This document shows, one piece after another, positions 12,292 to 24,741 of a stretch of 64,000 nt of DNA. The notes beneath the pieces are model-generated. The model made no database searches. It was not told the origin of the DNA and saw only the letters and a program-made list of their open reading frames with translations. The position numbers and the translations under genes are program-made. Source of the stretch: Agaricus subrufescens (lineage: Eukaryota; Basidiomycota; Agaricomycetes; Agaricales; Agaricaceae); assembly GCA_029945375.1 (NCBI GenBank), contig CM057059.1, forward strand, positions 620,001 through 684,000, given 5' to 3'. Every line of letters starts with the position of its first letter. Position 1 is the first letter of the stretch.

Positions 12292-13166
12292 TGGATCTAG
12301 TGACACTAATAATAGTTGAGGAGACGGCTGGATTATTGTTCCTCTGGAGAGCCCATTCGCATTGTCTCCACTTTACGTCCTCTTATATACCAGTCCTACG
12401 TCATCACAACTGTTAACAAGTCGTGGAGTGATAAGCGAGGCTGCGTTTCTTCCCTGGCAGTGTTTCTTTGACACATTCGTTATCACAGTATTCTATCTCC
12501 ACGTGAAAATGCCAATACATAGATATGCCGTGTTTCTCAGTTAGATTTCTCGAGTATCATTTGTCGAGCGTGAGATGTCGGATGATATTTTTGTCAAAAG
12601 AATTCGGGCGTACATAAGCCGACTCCGTCTGGAGAAACAATTGGGCAAAGGGTGCGAATTTGACAGATTAGGGTGGAGTGTTGGCAGAAGGGCGGTGACC
12701 TTGAAAGGGTTCTGATCCGAACGACGATGCAGCGCACAGCAAAGGCAGACGGTGTCTCAGGTGGCGCTCGAAATAGCAAAGCATTTGCCATACAGGGAGA
12801 AGAACGAAGCACTGTTGGGCTTGTCCTAAGTCAGCACCAAGAAGATAATGGGCCGCGGTGCTAGACAATGGGTTCGCACCAAGGTCGGTCAGGGACAGAG
12901 AATGAGAATATCGGAACAATTTGATCTCGGATGTTTGGGGATATTTGCGCATTGTTCAAAGTGACAAACGAGGCGTTCTCCGTCACTGCTTCGCACCTTG
13001 CCCGATATTAAAGCCCATCGCGACATCCGTTTTTTTCTCTCTCCAGCACTCATCATCTTCACCTTCCTTGTTCTGAACTGATATTCTCCCTGAACATTCT
13101 CGACACTTTACGAACTTTACGAGCGATACCTCCCCCCCCCTTATCTTCTAAACTTTGAACACAGCC
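12292..13166. other. Intergenic, putative promoter of the 13.2-kb gene
   Basis: No credible gene; minus-strand frames here are short and without domains. The last 150 bases are pyrimidine-rich, with a C-run (tcccccccccc) at about 13130, typical of basidiomycete core promoters and 5' leaders. Confidence 0.4.
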
Positions 13167-16100
13167 ATGTCCGCCGTTGCCAACCAGGAAGTACTCACCC
13201 CCATCCTCCTCCGTTCTACCACCCCTGGTATGCCGACTGCGTTTTGTGAGGTTGTGGCCTTTGACTCACTTATTTGTTCTTTGTTCCAGCGCCCTCGGAG
13301 AAGGGTATGTAATGTGCCGATTTAACCTTGTAGCTCTTGCTCAAGTTCTCCTCTAGTCATGAAATACCTTCAGGGCATGACACGACAAGGAGAAGAGCCC
13401 GACAACAGGCCTCCTCGCTCTGTCTTAGACTCCGCCGAATATCGAAGCAACATGAGTGCACAACGCTCCCCTCCAAGCTCCCATGGAGGCTATAGGAATG
13501 GAAATGGACATATGTCCTTTCATGATGGCGACGTAGATGGAGAGGATGCTGATTCCAACTTTCAAGAGGGAAGGACATCTGAGATCGGTGACTTGGATCC
13601 TACCGTGCGTCTTCTTTTACTTTTAGAAGCTTCGGACTCTCAAATTCCAGATAGAGAGAACCTGGTCCAAATGACCCTCCAGGTCCCAAATACGAGTCCT
13701 ATGACTCTGGTCCCTCTTTTGGAAACTTCGGCCCATTGCCTACAGATGACGGTTCGCAACATGGTAATCCCTATGCCTTTCCCTCTTGGAACGTGAGGCC
13801 CCTTTACCTCGAAGTCTTGACTGTTCATTAATCATTTGATAGCCTAATCTGAGCGATATAATGGGCTCTCCGACTGGTCAGACTGTCAACAACGCTGCCA
13901 ACGTTCCCCTTCCTCCATCGGAGTTTGTGGGATCGCCCCGTGCACCTTCAGCCAGGATCGACATTCAAAGCAATCGGGCACGCTCTCAAGCTGGAACACC
14001 TATGTCACCTAAGATGTCTGAACGTGCTATGGTGTGTTCAATGTTCCCCCATTCAATTTCTGACAAGCTGAATGATTCCGTATTGTTAGTCCCCAAAATC
14101 TGTGACGCGATCGAACGGCAGAGGTTTAGAAGACGATAGGCCGATGTCTCCTATGTCTGCCAAGTCCAAGGGAACTGCCAAGACGCGAGGTACTGAGAAG
14201 GGGACAGTCTATCCCCCGCTTCCTGAAAGCCGGTATGGCGATGGCGAGAGCAACTGGGAGATTGGGTCACCGAGATCACGTGCATTCTCGAAAGCACCTT
14301 CAATTTCTCCTTCGGATTCGCCATCCAATTTTAAACCACCGAAACCGGCCTCGAATGGTGTTTGTACGTATCCATTGTGTTCGTCGTTGGTCTATGTGCT
14401 GACTTGGGTTCTTTGTAGCTCGTCCTCCAGTCATCTCGTCGCCTACGATTGCCAGTCATCAATCACGACCTTTCTCTCCATATCGGCATGCTCCGACACA
14501 TGCTGATTTGCTATATGCTGCTACTCGCAATCGGTCTTTGGTGATACCAGAGGAGGATGAGAAGGCGTCTTCGGAGGGAGGCAAGACTCCTTCTGCACTA
14601 CCGTCTCTTGTCAGTAAAATTCCTTCTCAAGTAAATGGAAAGACTCCATCCCAAGCGCCTTCCCGAATGCCTTCTCAAGCCCCGTCTCAACCTCCTTCCC
14701 GAGCGCCTTCTCAAGCCCCTTCTCAGCCTCCTTCCCGAACGCCTTCTCAAACACCCTCTCAAGTCCATTCTCAAGTCCATTCTCAAGTTCATTCTCAAGT
14801 CCATTCTCAAGCCCCTTCTCAAGTCCCTTCCCGAGCACCTTCTCAGGTACCTTCTCAAGTACCTTCTCAACCTCCTCTTCAGCAGACACCAAAGTCACCT
14901 TCAAAAACTCCGACTAAACTTTCATCCAGGTTGCCGTCGCATCTATCTGAAGCACCCGTGCCACAACCTTCCATGTTGAGCTCCCGTCACGAGAAGAGTA
15001 AAGAACGAGCACGTTCGCCAACTCCTGAAGGACTAGACCCAGAAGAAGCGCGCATTGTTGCTGATGCTCTTGGTGGATTAACGCCACGCACATCGTATTA
15101 TGAGCAGCCGCTGGAGCCTGAAGTCACGGATCACTATCATGATACGGAACTCTGTGTTTTACTGCACCAGGAAGCGGACGAGACGTTACATGACTTGGTC
15201 AGAAAAGCATTGAGGAAGGCAATTCGACAGCGGGTGAAGAGGCTTGGTATGAAGTATGATGCTGAGGTGAGTATTTGGGTGCGATTCCATTAATGAAGCG
15301 CTTCCTAAATTAATTTATCTGCAGTCGATCAAACAATTCCGGAAGTCCTATCATGATCATAATCCGAGTGTTCATCTTCTCAATGAACATCTCGACAGCG
15401 AGGTGAGGAATATATAGCTCGTGGCGTTGCCTGCTTCTGACCATCTATTAGGAGCCTCCGAAATGGGCGGTTGATCTCAAAAATGATATTGCCGTCATGC
15501 AACAACATCTCCAGAGTATAAACGAGAACCTCCGGCCACAAGATCAATCATTCCAGGAGTCTCGCTTTGAAGGAGACGAATACACTCGTACTCCTGTGAC
15601 GCAGACTGTCAATATTCAATCTCATCGCACTGAAGACCTTGTCGATTCTATGTACCAGAATCAACCGGAGCAAGAGGAAGAAGTATATGAGGATAACTCT
15701 ACGGATCTACAGAGGCATCTAGCTGATCCTACATCTCAGAGTCAAGACTTTACGCTTGGCCGTGATGATTCTCCCGGGTCTATTGTCCTCGAGAAGGAGC
15801 TTTACAAGCTACGTCAAAAGCCCGCAAGTCAATCTGGTCGATCTCATCGTACTTGGGAAGTTACGCGGGACGAAGATGGTGGAGAGTTTGAGGATGACGA
15901 GGGTGTTAGCCCTTCTGGCCTGCCAACCATCCCGGATACTAACGCGGACGCGTTTGCTGATGGTGACCGTTCACAATCGCCGCCCCTTCCGCCTATTCCA
16001 CCCGAGGGTGATGAATTGGCCGTTGTTCAGCAACAACATCGTGGAGACATTAGCGATGAGCATAGCCAGCATCAAGTTCCACCTTGGCAAAAGATTCATC

Positions 16101-16932
16101 AACGTCTTTTGAATTGGGCTATGATTTGGCCTACGACAGAGTTTGATCAGGCACTTAATAGTACTAGTCGCGGGAATCAGGTTGATGAAGTCTCGTTGAG
16201 TATTTGGGCGACACAGACGTATAAGCGATATGTGAGGGCTCGGTTGACAGAGGGTTCGTCGGGGGTTGATCGGTTGTTTGTGCCACCGAATATGGCTGAT
16301 GTGATTAATAATGCGGTGTTTAATGGAAGGCATGGAGAGGCGTGTGGGATGTTGAAGGATTTGTGGACACCGTTTGGGTTGGAGGGGATGCCGAGGTTGA
16401 TTATTGTGCTTGCGAAACATCGTTCGGAAGCTAATCATTGGGTTGTGCATCGGTATGGCTCGCTTTTTTCATTTTGTATGATCGTTTGCTAAAGGTTATA
16501 TCTAGTTTCTCGCTGCCTGAGGGGAAACTTGCGACATATGATACTTATCAAGATCGTACCTTACCAGATGGACGTGTAAGTTTGGTTCCTTAACATTCAA
16601 AGCTTCGCAAACGTACTTACTGGGTTTTTCATCAGCCCTTAGGCTGGTGGTTTGCCATTCGAATTGCATGGCCTAACGCGCCCTACCCCAGTCCAGAATC
16701 CCTTGTACAGAAGATGATCCGCCTTCACAGGCCTATGCAATTGAACATTGATAATTCTGTTGCTGCAGCTGGGATTTGGCGGAATCTGCTTATGGGATCG
16801 AGGGCGGAACGGAGTCTTGATCTTGAGAGGTTGAGAGACCTTATTAATACGGAGGTTAAGAATTTGCGTCAGCGGAAACAGTTGGGTAAGTTGTCGATAA
16901 GTGCTCCGAGACTTACTTGGGAGGAGATGTGA
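13167..16932 (+). CDS. Large low-complexity protein with a conserved-looking C-terminal domain
   Basis: Start MSAVANQEVLTPILLRSTTP, followed by two small exons that splice in frame to VMKYLQGMTRQGEEP; ends at a TGA at 16930-16932. The middle is Ser/Pro/Gln/Thr-rich and disordered, including a PSQ repeat. The C-terminal third appears folded: a helical stretch with ETLHDLVRKALRKAIRQRVKRLG, then WAMIWPTTEFDQAL, SIWATQTYKRYVRARL, FVPPNMADVINNAV and LGWWFAIRIAWPNAPYPSPE, ending in a basic helix LRDLINTEVKNLRQRKQLGK. I do not recognise a named domain. Trp-rich segments of this kind suggest a basidiomycete-specific conserved protein. No signal peptide or membrane helix is seen. Confidence 0.75.
14625..14885 (+). 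repeat. In-frame PSQ/VHSQ tandem repeat
   Basis: Within the gene at 13167-16932, a 12-nt unit (consensus ccttctcaagyc) is repeated about 20 times. It encodes APSQ, PPSR, TPSQ and four consecutive VHSQ copies. Length is likely polymorphic. Confidence 0.85.
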
Positions 16933-18171
16933 GTTTGAAGGTTTAGAGATGAGATGGAGGAGTTTTGCGTTTTTGTAATTTTTTTTTTTCGTGAACCTGT
17001 TTTAAAATGTTGTTTGTCTGTATTCTTTTTTTTCTTTCTTTGTTATATCTGGTTAATTACACCTTTTTTCTACGGCGGTTCATCCTGCCTAGTTCCATGT
17101 TTTTTTTAAAAGTTGAACTTCTTCCTTTTCTGGTTGAATTTTTTTTTTTTTGATCCGGCTTGTTGTATTCTAGCGGATTGGACTGGATGATCCTATAGCG
17201 TTTCTTTTCTCTCTTTAAAGTACATAAGTAGAAATAGCTGTAGTAGTTTACTCTGAGAAATGTTTTGATGTTTAACATGTCTTGACTGTGGAGATGAGAC
17301 GCGGATGTGTGTGCGGACCCACTAATGGCGTGATCGAATGTCACAACGGGGAAGTGCTGTCAAATTTCAATGGTTTATGCTCATCATTATCTTATATGAC
17401 AGGTCTTCTTTGGCTGAGCAACATTCCTCTTCAACGGCAACATTCAACATCTGAAGCCTTGTGCCCCGTACAAAGAGATCAACGATGAATACGCACTATG
17501 CTTTGCTTGTACTCAATTATTCCTACGATGATCTTGGATTATGATCTTTTGGCCTCTCGTCTTTCACGGCATGCCTCGTGTCGCGGGGTTTCATTCTCCT
17601 CCGGGCGCCGGGTACGCGTTCCCAATGATAAATATATAAGACTATGGCCATGTGAGCGGGGGAGTGGAAAGGCCTGGAGGGATAGTCGTCTCCAGGTCTC
17701 CAGGCGGTAAGAGCGAGGTTGGAACAGCATCGGGTCGCCCAGATGTACAACCTACACCTACCTGTGCAATAGTCTCATCTAATGATGGTATGGGATAGGG
17801 TGGGTGGGTTTAAAGGAATCGCGAGCAGGTAGCGGTGCCGCCCACTCAGCACAGGGAGGAGAGAGACAAAGATTATATCAAGGGTCACTATATTATTATG
17901 ATTCCATCTTTCACACGGGCTGCCCTTCCGAGACAACACACCGCGCTCGTTCCTCGCCCGGTGTTCCATATAGGCTTTCCTCCCGACGGTTTTCTGATGG
18001 CTTCTGATGAACGTAAACACTAAGAACGGAGGAATTCTTCCTTGCAGCCTAGCCACTCTCGTCTCCTCGCGCTTGGTCAGCCCCCTGGTGCATCGCCCTC
18101 CCCCCTCCCCTCCCCTTCTTAACTCCTCGAGACATCGCTGGGCAGCGTTTTCTTGAGCCCGACAGAACAAG
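16933..18171. other. Intergenic 1.2 kb before Smr gene B
   Basis: T-rich runs at 16980-17150 probably belong to the 3' UTR of the upstream gene. At about 17670-17700 an inverted pair cctggag...ctccagg lies near a TATA-like aaatatataag (about 17630). No credible coding region. The final 100 bases are C/T-rich, as expected for the leader of gene B. Confidence 0.4.
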
Positions 18172-19684
18172 ATGTCCTTTCTTCTTTTCCTGCTCTTGCT
18201 CGCCCTCCTGGTCCTCGCTGTCCTCCTGGTTCGAGCCATTTACAAGCGCAGGGCTAAAAGATCCCTTCTTCCTACTACAAGTTATCGTCCGTATAGTGGT
18301 GGCATACAATCGCAGTCTTATAGTCTGCCTGTAGAGACTCGAAACCGAAGACCTCAGAGTATTCTTGTTTCAACACCGCGCACTACTGGATCACTAGGTA
18401 CTCTGAATGGTTTCTATGATACATCGAAACAACTTCCTCCGAGTCCCATCATTTCCCCTCCGCCTATTGCTGTTCGAAAACCTTATCGGTCTTCTTTTAC
18501 GCAGGACGATCTTCCTGTAGTTCCGAAGGGACAGGTTCATCGACCTACTGCGAAGAAACCCGTACAGGAAATTGTTGAGCGCCCTCTTGAACCGGTGGTG
18601 TATCGACCATCGCTGGAGCTTCCTTCCCTTACTCGAAAAGCGCCGCCACAATATATACATTCGAGGAATAGTGTTCCAAGTCCTTCTGTTGAACACAGCC
18701 ATCAACCTGTGGCGAAAAGTCCTATTGCGAAAAGTCCTGTTGCGAAAAGCCCTGTTGCGAAGAGTCTTGCTGCGAAAAGTCCTGTTGCGAAAAGCCCTGT
18801 TTCGAAAAGTCCTGTTGCGACAAGTCCTGTTGCGACAAGTCCTGTTGAGGCGTCTGTAAAACAGGCTCGACAGTTTCGTTTTCTTGTACCCGAGGATGAA
18901 GAAGTTGTTATTAGCGAGGTATGTTTCTGATTCTTTACGAAGCATTCTACTGGCTCACATTATCTTGTCTCTATTTAAAAAGGGCAAAGATGAGGGTGAT
19001 GGTAGTTCGGAGGTGAAAGATCTCGATCACCCCGCGCTTCGTGAACTAGCGAATCAGGAATTTGAAAAAATGAAGAAATGTCAGAGGGAGGAGAAATTGG
19101 CTAAGAGATCTCGTCAGTTTATTCGGGCGAGAGAGCTCGTGGTCAAAGCCCAGTATCACCGGAAGCGAATGTTTGAGTTTAATGATCGAGCAAGTGAAAT
19201 GATTTTTGCGGGTAAGTAGATTTGTTTTTTCTTACCTTTTTCCCTTTTGCGTTCTGATGACGCCGAAATGTGGTAGAAAAAAATAAGGTCTCGTCTTTTC
19301 TTTGGCTTGAAGTTATTTCATTTTACTTAATCAGAGTCAAGGATCTCACATTACCGGATGTTGACCTGCATGGATTAACGGTGAAGGAAGCAATCAACCG
19401 CACGAATCGTATCATCAAGCAGGCCCGAGAATTTGGTAACTCAGAATTACGTCTGATAGTTGGAAAGGGGAACCATTCGCTAAATGGTGTGGCTAAACTT
19501 AAGCCAGCAATTCAGACATTCTTAAAGAAGTATGTAATGTGATTCATCCTTTGCAACATGCACCGTTCTAATGGGTTTGCCTCCCCTTTCTTCCTGGTTT
19601 CACAGGCATCAATTCTCTGTGGAAGTCGACCCGATAAACGATGGAGTGCTCGTGGTTCAGCTTAATTCTGCAATCAGTTTTTGA
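18172..19684 (+). CDS. Membrane-anchored DUF1771-Smr protein (gene B)
   Basis: Five exons (18172-18918, 18983-19211, 19277-19287, 19342-19529, 19606-19684) give 417 residues. Residues 1-22 are one hydrophobic helix (FLLFLLLLALLVLAVLLV) followed by RAIYKRRAKRS, so the rest is predicted cytosolic by the positive-inside rule. A Pro/Ser-rich stalk with an AKSPV repeat follows. The DUF1771 helices are ALRELANQEFEKMKKCQREE...FNDRASEMIFA. The Smr domain has VDLHGL, LIVGKGNHSLNG and the final strand VDPINDGVLVVQL, so all core motifs are intact. An 11-nt exon encodes the KNK of EKNK between the two domains. Smr domains of the MutS2 and Cue2/N4BP2 types are nucleases; activity here is inferred. Confidence 0.88.
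18712..18850 (+). repeat. 15-bp tandem repeat encoding AKSPV
   Basis: About nine copies of a unit close to gcgaaaagtcctgtt, in frame in exon 1 of gene B. They give AKSPV with variants AKSPI, AKSLA, SKSPV and ATSPV. Near-perfect copies indicate recent expansion. SP dipeptides are possible proline-directed phosphorylation sites. Confidence 0.9.
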
Positions 19685-19734
19685 ATTTACGATCATCATG
19701 TACGCTAACGATGCCATGTAATATTTGTGTTGAG

Positions 19735-20300
19735 TACTATCCTCATAACCTGTAGCGGCACTGGGTCGAGGTAAATACACAATGTGCATAACCGTGACAA
19801 CAGCAGTACATCTGCTCGGGCTATGGCAAATATGACGTTGATTCGGAAAAAGGGTAGCGGTAACGTCACCACAGCAATTGACAGGTGTTCCCAGACCGAC
19901 CCAGTGCAGTAAGGCAACACTCAAGTCCGGCGTTGGTACCAGTGCTTGATCATTTGAAGGTGATCCTGGCTACGGAGGCTGTGAGCCTCAGGAGGTGAGC
20001 TTTTTGGGTGCTGTATTTCAGGAGGGAAACAAGTATAGTAACCTCGGGCCTCAGACAGATTTTTGCCTAATACGGTTCAATTTCAGAATTAGCATTGTCA
20101 TTTAGTAAGTGGTGTGGGAGAATCCTTCCTTTCCTCCAATCACAAAGGTTACAATAACGTGCTCGGTGTGATGCGAATGCCGTATATCCTGGCCCCTCAA
20201 CAGCTTCTGCCTGTTTCACGCTCTCCCGAGTTTCCGTGTAACCTTTCTTCCGATGCTTATATACACGGCTCTAACGAGTTCGCCGCTTCCCCTTTCTCCC
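19735..20300 (+). repeat. Duplicated intergenic block, copy 1
   Basis: About 570 bp, roughly 80-85% identical by eye to 22165-22745. Shared stretches include gtgcataac, ggtaacgtcaccacagcaat, tgttcccagaccga, cctcagacagat and atccttcctttcctccaatc. Copy 2 is the upstream region of Smr gene C, so copy 1 is probably the promoter region of a lost paralogue. Confidence 0.85.
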
Positions 20301-20400
20301 TGGTCTCATAGGAATTAGTTTTCGGTAGAAGTTGACCCGGTGAAAAATGGAGTGCTCGTGGTTCTGCTCGATTCTGCATTTGATTCATCAGGAAAGTGTG
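20301..20400 (+). pseudogene. Orphan last exon of an Smr gene
   Basis: Directly after duplicated block 1, the sequence matches the last intron end and last exon of gene B (19580-19684). It reads ctccctggtctcatag, then a copy of the SVEVDP...NDGVLVVQL strand as EVDPVKNGVLVVLLDSA. No DUF1771 or Smr core precedes it. A promoter-like block is joined straight to a terminal exon, so an internal deletion probably removed nearly all of a former gene copy. Confidence 0.7.
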
Positions 20401-22164
20401 ATGATCATTATTGGGGTCTCCAGGACCCTGAAAATGCCAAAGCGATACTCGAATCCTGAGACCCCAAGATTTACGTCTCGCAGACTGCAGTGCAGAAGCC
20501 CTTGTTACTTTATCGGCCCGAATATCGATACCTTTTCGGCTAGATCTGTTGGATAAGCAATACTACCATATTCTGACCATACTATTAACTCAAGGTTTCT
20601 TGGCTATCAGAAACCCGAAATACTCTCGGCATATGTAAGATTGGACCTCCGGATTTTCGCAACTTGTGTTTATCCCGGGTCTTGCACTGGAACTTGGTGC
20701 ATGCAAGGTATTGTCAAGAGTGTGCTCGACGCATGTCTTCGATCCTTGGTACTTTTTCATCGAGGTAGACGATCGTACCAAATCAAAAATACCTAAGAGT
20801 CGGCGGTAATTTGAATTGTGAATGACTGTCAACAATATAAGATTCTATGGCATTGTTTGATGATGAGTACGAAGATTGATGGATGAACACATGGTGATGG
20901 ATGAACACATGGTGATGGATGGCCTCCAGTGAGACTTACTTTCCTGAGGTGCATCAGAGGGAAAGAAAACATACCTGCATTGGGGCGACTATTTTTAGAT
21001 TAACAAATTTTCTTAGGCAGTTAGAAGTGCCAGGTGCCATGTGTGCGCATAATGACAGGACCGTGACACCGCCGCTACATGTCAAGGTCAAACTACTTGG
21101 CTACCCCTCCATTTCTCAGCTCCTGAAATGCAATGCAAACAATTGCAATGTATGCGACATCAAATTGTTTACGGCAATTTCCTCTCTATGACTTTCTACC
21201 AGTATCATTGAAAGCGGTACTGGACAAAAGACGAGACGAGAATGTGGGTAGGTTTTGGATAAAGTCAAAAACTAAAGAGTAAAATTTATTCCATTTGGGT
21301 AGGACGGATATACATACATGATATTTCGGCAGTTGTATCAGTCTGACTGTGTCTAGAAATCAGTTTTACTTATCATGCAGGTAGATCGAACTACGACTTG
21401 AATTATGTAACACTTTCTTTGACCAGATAACGTCGTGGTACATTATTTTGAAAATCTCAATAATAGCCTGCAACTAGAATATGTCAGCTATGTACTGCAC
21501 CTTCAGGTCGTCGATGAGGAACGTGGTTCCTTGAACACTTGAGTAAACAACGGGCCGAAGTTCGTAGGATTGAGAAGTCTTCGTTATGACATTGACATGC
21601 GGCGTGTCGCGTTTCAATTATATTTGGCTCACTTGACCAGAGACACGTAATCTGCCCAATACTAACGGTACATTTTTTGAGAAAAAAAAACCGCATTCAT
21701 TAAGCGGCGCTCGAGCACAGCCCGCGGCACACTACTGAGAATATACAAATACATAAGTCTAGTACCAATAATTTCTAATGACAAACGGAAGAGGTCCGAG
21801 ATACCCTACGTCATCTAGCCCGCGGGGAGAGAGGTCTTTGGCCCATGCGAGGGAGGAGAAGGTAGAAACAGAGGCCAGACGTGCGAGCAGGAAAGAGAAG
21901 TTAGTGTATCTAGCCAAAAGTCGACAAAAATTGGTTGTGGTAATCAACGGGACTTTTCTCAACAATGGCAAATATAACGTAAAAATGTCAATACAGCTTC
22001 GATGTTTGCACCAGTGGGAGCCGGTAATAAATGCTTCAGTGATATACGGCTTGCCTGTGCCCGATTCTACTAGTACTGTATGTTGATCCTGGTCACACTT
22101 GCTGCGAGCCCTTCGGGGGAGCTGGAATTTCTCAGCACTTTGTTATAGGAATAAAAAGGAAAAG
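20401..22164. other. Intergenic, degenerate sequence without a supported gene
   Basis: Between the orphan exon and duplicated block 2. Short frames only. Contains an 18-bp direct repeat at 20878. No transposase, reverse-transcriptase or terminal-repeat signature was recognised. Confidence 0.4.
20878..20921 (+). repeat. 18-bp direct tandem repeat
   Basis: Two full adjacent copies of gatggatgaacacatggt plus a partial third, in non-coding sequence. Confidence 0.8.
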
Positions 22165-22745
22165 TACCTTCATTACCTGTAGCGGTGATGGGTCGAGGTA
22201 ATTACACAATGTGCATAACAACAACGGCATATCTTCTCAGGCGATGGCATATGTGACGTAGAATCGGAAAAATGGTAGTGGTAACGTCACCACAGCAATT
22301 GACAAGTGTTCCCAGACCGATCCAGTCTGTACAGTAAGGCAACACTCAGCTTCGGTATTGGTACCAGTGCTTAATCCTTAGGTGATTCTGGCTATGGTTT
22401 TGCTGTGGACCTCGGGAGGTTAGATTTTTTGGGCGCTTTATTCTAGGAAGAAAAAGACAAGTGTTGTAACCTCAGGCCTCAGACAGATTATTGCCTAATA
22501 CGATTCAATTTCAGAATTAGCATCAACCTTATGATTACGATCCTTGCCATTTGGTAAGTCGTGTGGGAAAATCCTTCCTTTCCTCCAATCACAAAGGTTA
22601 CAACAATGTGCTCGGTGTGATGCGGAGGCCGTACAATTACATCCTGGCCCCTCAACAGCTTTTGCCGGTTTCGCGCTCTGGGTTTCTATGTAGCCTTCCT
22701 TCCGATGCTTATTTGACAGCTTTGGCTGTGCTTGAATACAAGCGG
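22165..22745 (+). repeat. Duplicated intergenic block, copy 2 (upstream of gene C)
   Basis: Partner of 19735-20300; it ends about 160 bp before the ATG of gene C. It is likely part of the promoter region of that gene. Confidence 0.85.
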
Positions 22746-22907
22746 ATTTCTGCTTAAATTGTCCAGAAGCCCCGACGTTGCTTCCTCGTCTTTCGTGCTC
22801 GCCTTACTCTCCGGGTTGGCTAACTCGAATCGCTCTTTATCCTCTCTGAGCCTCTGTCCCCCTCTCCTACTCCTGAAGACATCACTACGCCGTCCTAACA
22901 AAACGAC

Positions 22908-24741
22908 ATGATGTTCTTTTTCCCCTTTATCATGCTTATTATGGTCTTAATATTCATGGTCATTTTGGCCTATCCCTCTCAGAAGCATGAGCCTCAGCCA
23001 CCGCTCCTACCCACAGACCGACGTCCATATAATGGCTATACTGAACCACACTCATTCCATTCTCCTGCGGGAACTTCGGGTCCTACGCCTCGTACTGTAT
23101 TCTCTTCAACAATTGGAGCCGGACCGAGGGCCTCTACTTCCAGACCAGGCTTAACTGTACATCCTCCTCCTCCCTTCGCTGTTCGAGGACCCAAGCAGTA
23201 TTCCTTTTCAAGGGACACCTTTCCTGGAACTTCGACCGAACAGGTTCATCGACCTATTACGAAAACTTCTGTTCAGAATATTGTTAAGCCGGTTTCTGAT
23301 GCGGCAGACCAGGCACCACCGCCCGAGTCCTTGTTTGGTGTGCGAAAGTCGCAGCAATATTCATTTTCGGGGAAAAATCTTCCAGGTTCTTCAACTGAGC
23401 CTGTTCATCAGCGTACTACGAAAGCTCCCATTGCAGAGACTGTTGAACCGGCTCTCGATCCAGTGTATCAACCGCCGGAGCATGAGCCTCTCTTTGGTGC
23501 CCGCAAACCACAGCAGTATTCGTTTTCAAAAAATGATCTTCCAAGAACTTCGATTGAGCCTATTTATCGACCTGCTATAGTGGCCCCTGTTCAGAAGACG
23601 CCGACGCCACCGCCGGGCCCTTCATTCAGTGCTCGAGAGCCACGGCAGTATTCATATTTGCGCGACGATCTTCCAAGAAGTTCCGTTGACCAGGTTGATG
23701 GATCTGCTACGAAAACTCTTGACCAGAAGGCAGTTGATCCGTCTCTTGATCCAGTGTATCACTCGGCGCTACCGGAACCCTCTTTGGGTACCCGAAAACC
23801 ACAACAGTATTCATTTTCGCGCAATGATCTCCCTGGTCCGTTGGTCGAAAATATAAACCGACCCTCTGCAAAAATTACTGCTCAAGATATTGGTGAACCA
23901 TGTATAACATCCTCCTTTTCCGATTTTTTGAATCTCAACAATAAAGGAGCTGTTGTCGATGGGGTACGGTTCTTGTTCTTTTCTAGATATCCACTGATTC
24001 ATATTTTTTGCTGATAATTCTAAAGAGCCGGCATGAAGATGATGATATAAAAGATCTAGACCATCTCGCACTACGTAAATTAGCAAATCAAGAAATGGAA
24101 AATATGAAAAAATGTCGTACAGAGGAGAAATTAGCTAGAAGATGTCGCCAGCTTATCCGAGTTAGAGACCTTAAGGTTCAAGCACAACGGCACGAGAGGC
24201 GAATGCAAGAATTGAATGATCGGGCGAGTGAAATGGTTTTTGCTAGTACGTTTGCTGTTTTTTCTTCGTCTCTCCTTCAATAACGAAATGACAAAAAAAC
24301 GGCAGAAAACAACAAGGTTTGCTTTCACTCAACGAAAAAATATTATTTCATTATCTCTTACTGACCTCGGAACTCAGGATCCTGCGTTACGAAGGATCGA
24401 TCTACACGGACTAACGGTGAAAGAAGCAATTAATCATACGAAGCGCGCCCTCGCACAAGCTCGTGAACTCGGCAATTCAGAAATGCGTATAATAGTCGGC
24501 AAAGGAAAACATTCGAAAAATGGCCTTGCTAAGATTAAGCCTGCAATTCAAACATTCCTTGAGGAGTGAGTGACGCTGAATATGATTCATACTTTACAAC
24601 GTGTATCATTCTGATGAGTATTTTCTTCTTTCTAATTTTCAAAGGAATAAGTACCCCGTGGAGGTCGACCCAAGGAATCATGGACTCTTCGTGGTCAAGC
24701 TTGATTCCGCGCATAGGGGCTGTCACGGTGCAGACGAATGA
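22908..24741 (+). CDS. Membrane-anchored DUF1771-Smr protein with repeat stalk (gene C)
   Basis: Five exons (22908-23963, 24026-24245, 24306-24316, 24378-24565, 24645-24741) give 523 residues. Exons 3 and 4 are the same length as in gene B (11 and 188 nt). Residues 1-25 form a hydrophobic anchor (MLIMVLIFMVILAYP). The stalk carries five imperfect ~45-54-residue repeats with RKPQQYSFSRNDLP and VHRPxTK-like cores. DUF1771 is LALRKLANQEMENMKKC...LNDRASEMVFA. The Smr domain has IDLHGL, IIVGKGKHSKNG and VDPRNHGLFVVKL, all intact. An 11-nt exon encodes NNK. Tail-to-tail with gene D (183 bp apart). Function inferred as for gene B. Confidence 0.88.
23170..23900 (+). repeat. Five imperfect protein repeats in the stalk of gene C
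   Basis: Five in-frame units of about 130-165 bp, each with a core close to (G/R)xRKPQQYSFSRNDLPxxS followed by EPVHRPxTKxPVQ. Gene B has one clear and one eroded copy at 18470-18700, so the number changed after the two genes split. Confidence 0.85.

Noticed and set aside
14598..14979. Antisense and alternate-frame Arg/Leu/Glu-rich repeat proteins
   Set aside because: Products of the PSQ tandem repeat read in other frames.
18712..18850. Regular short repeats considered as a CRISPR-like array
   Set aside because: They are contiguous 15-bp in-frame codon repeats with no unique spacers, in a eukaryotic gene.
20401..22164. Possible transposon remnant in the gap between genes B and C
   Set aside because: No transposase, reverse transcriptase, terminal repeat or target-site duplication was recognised; the repeats there are better explained by Smr-gene duplication.
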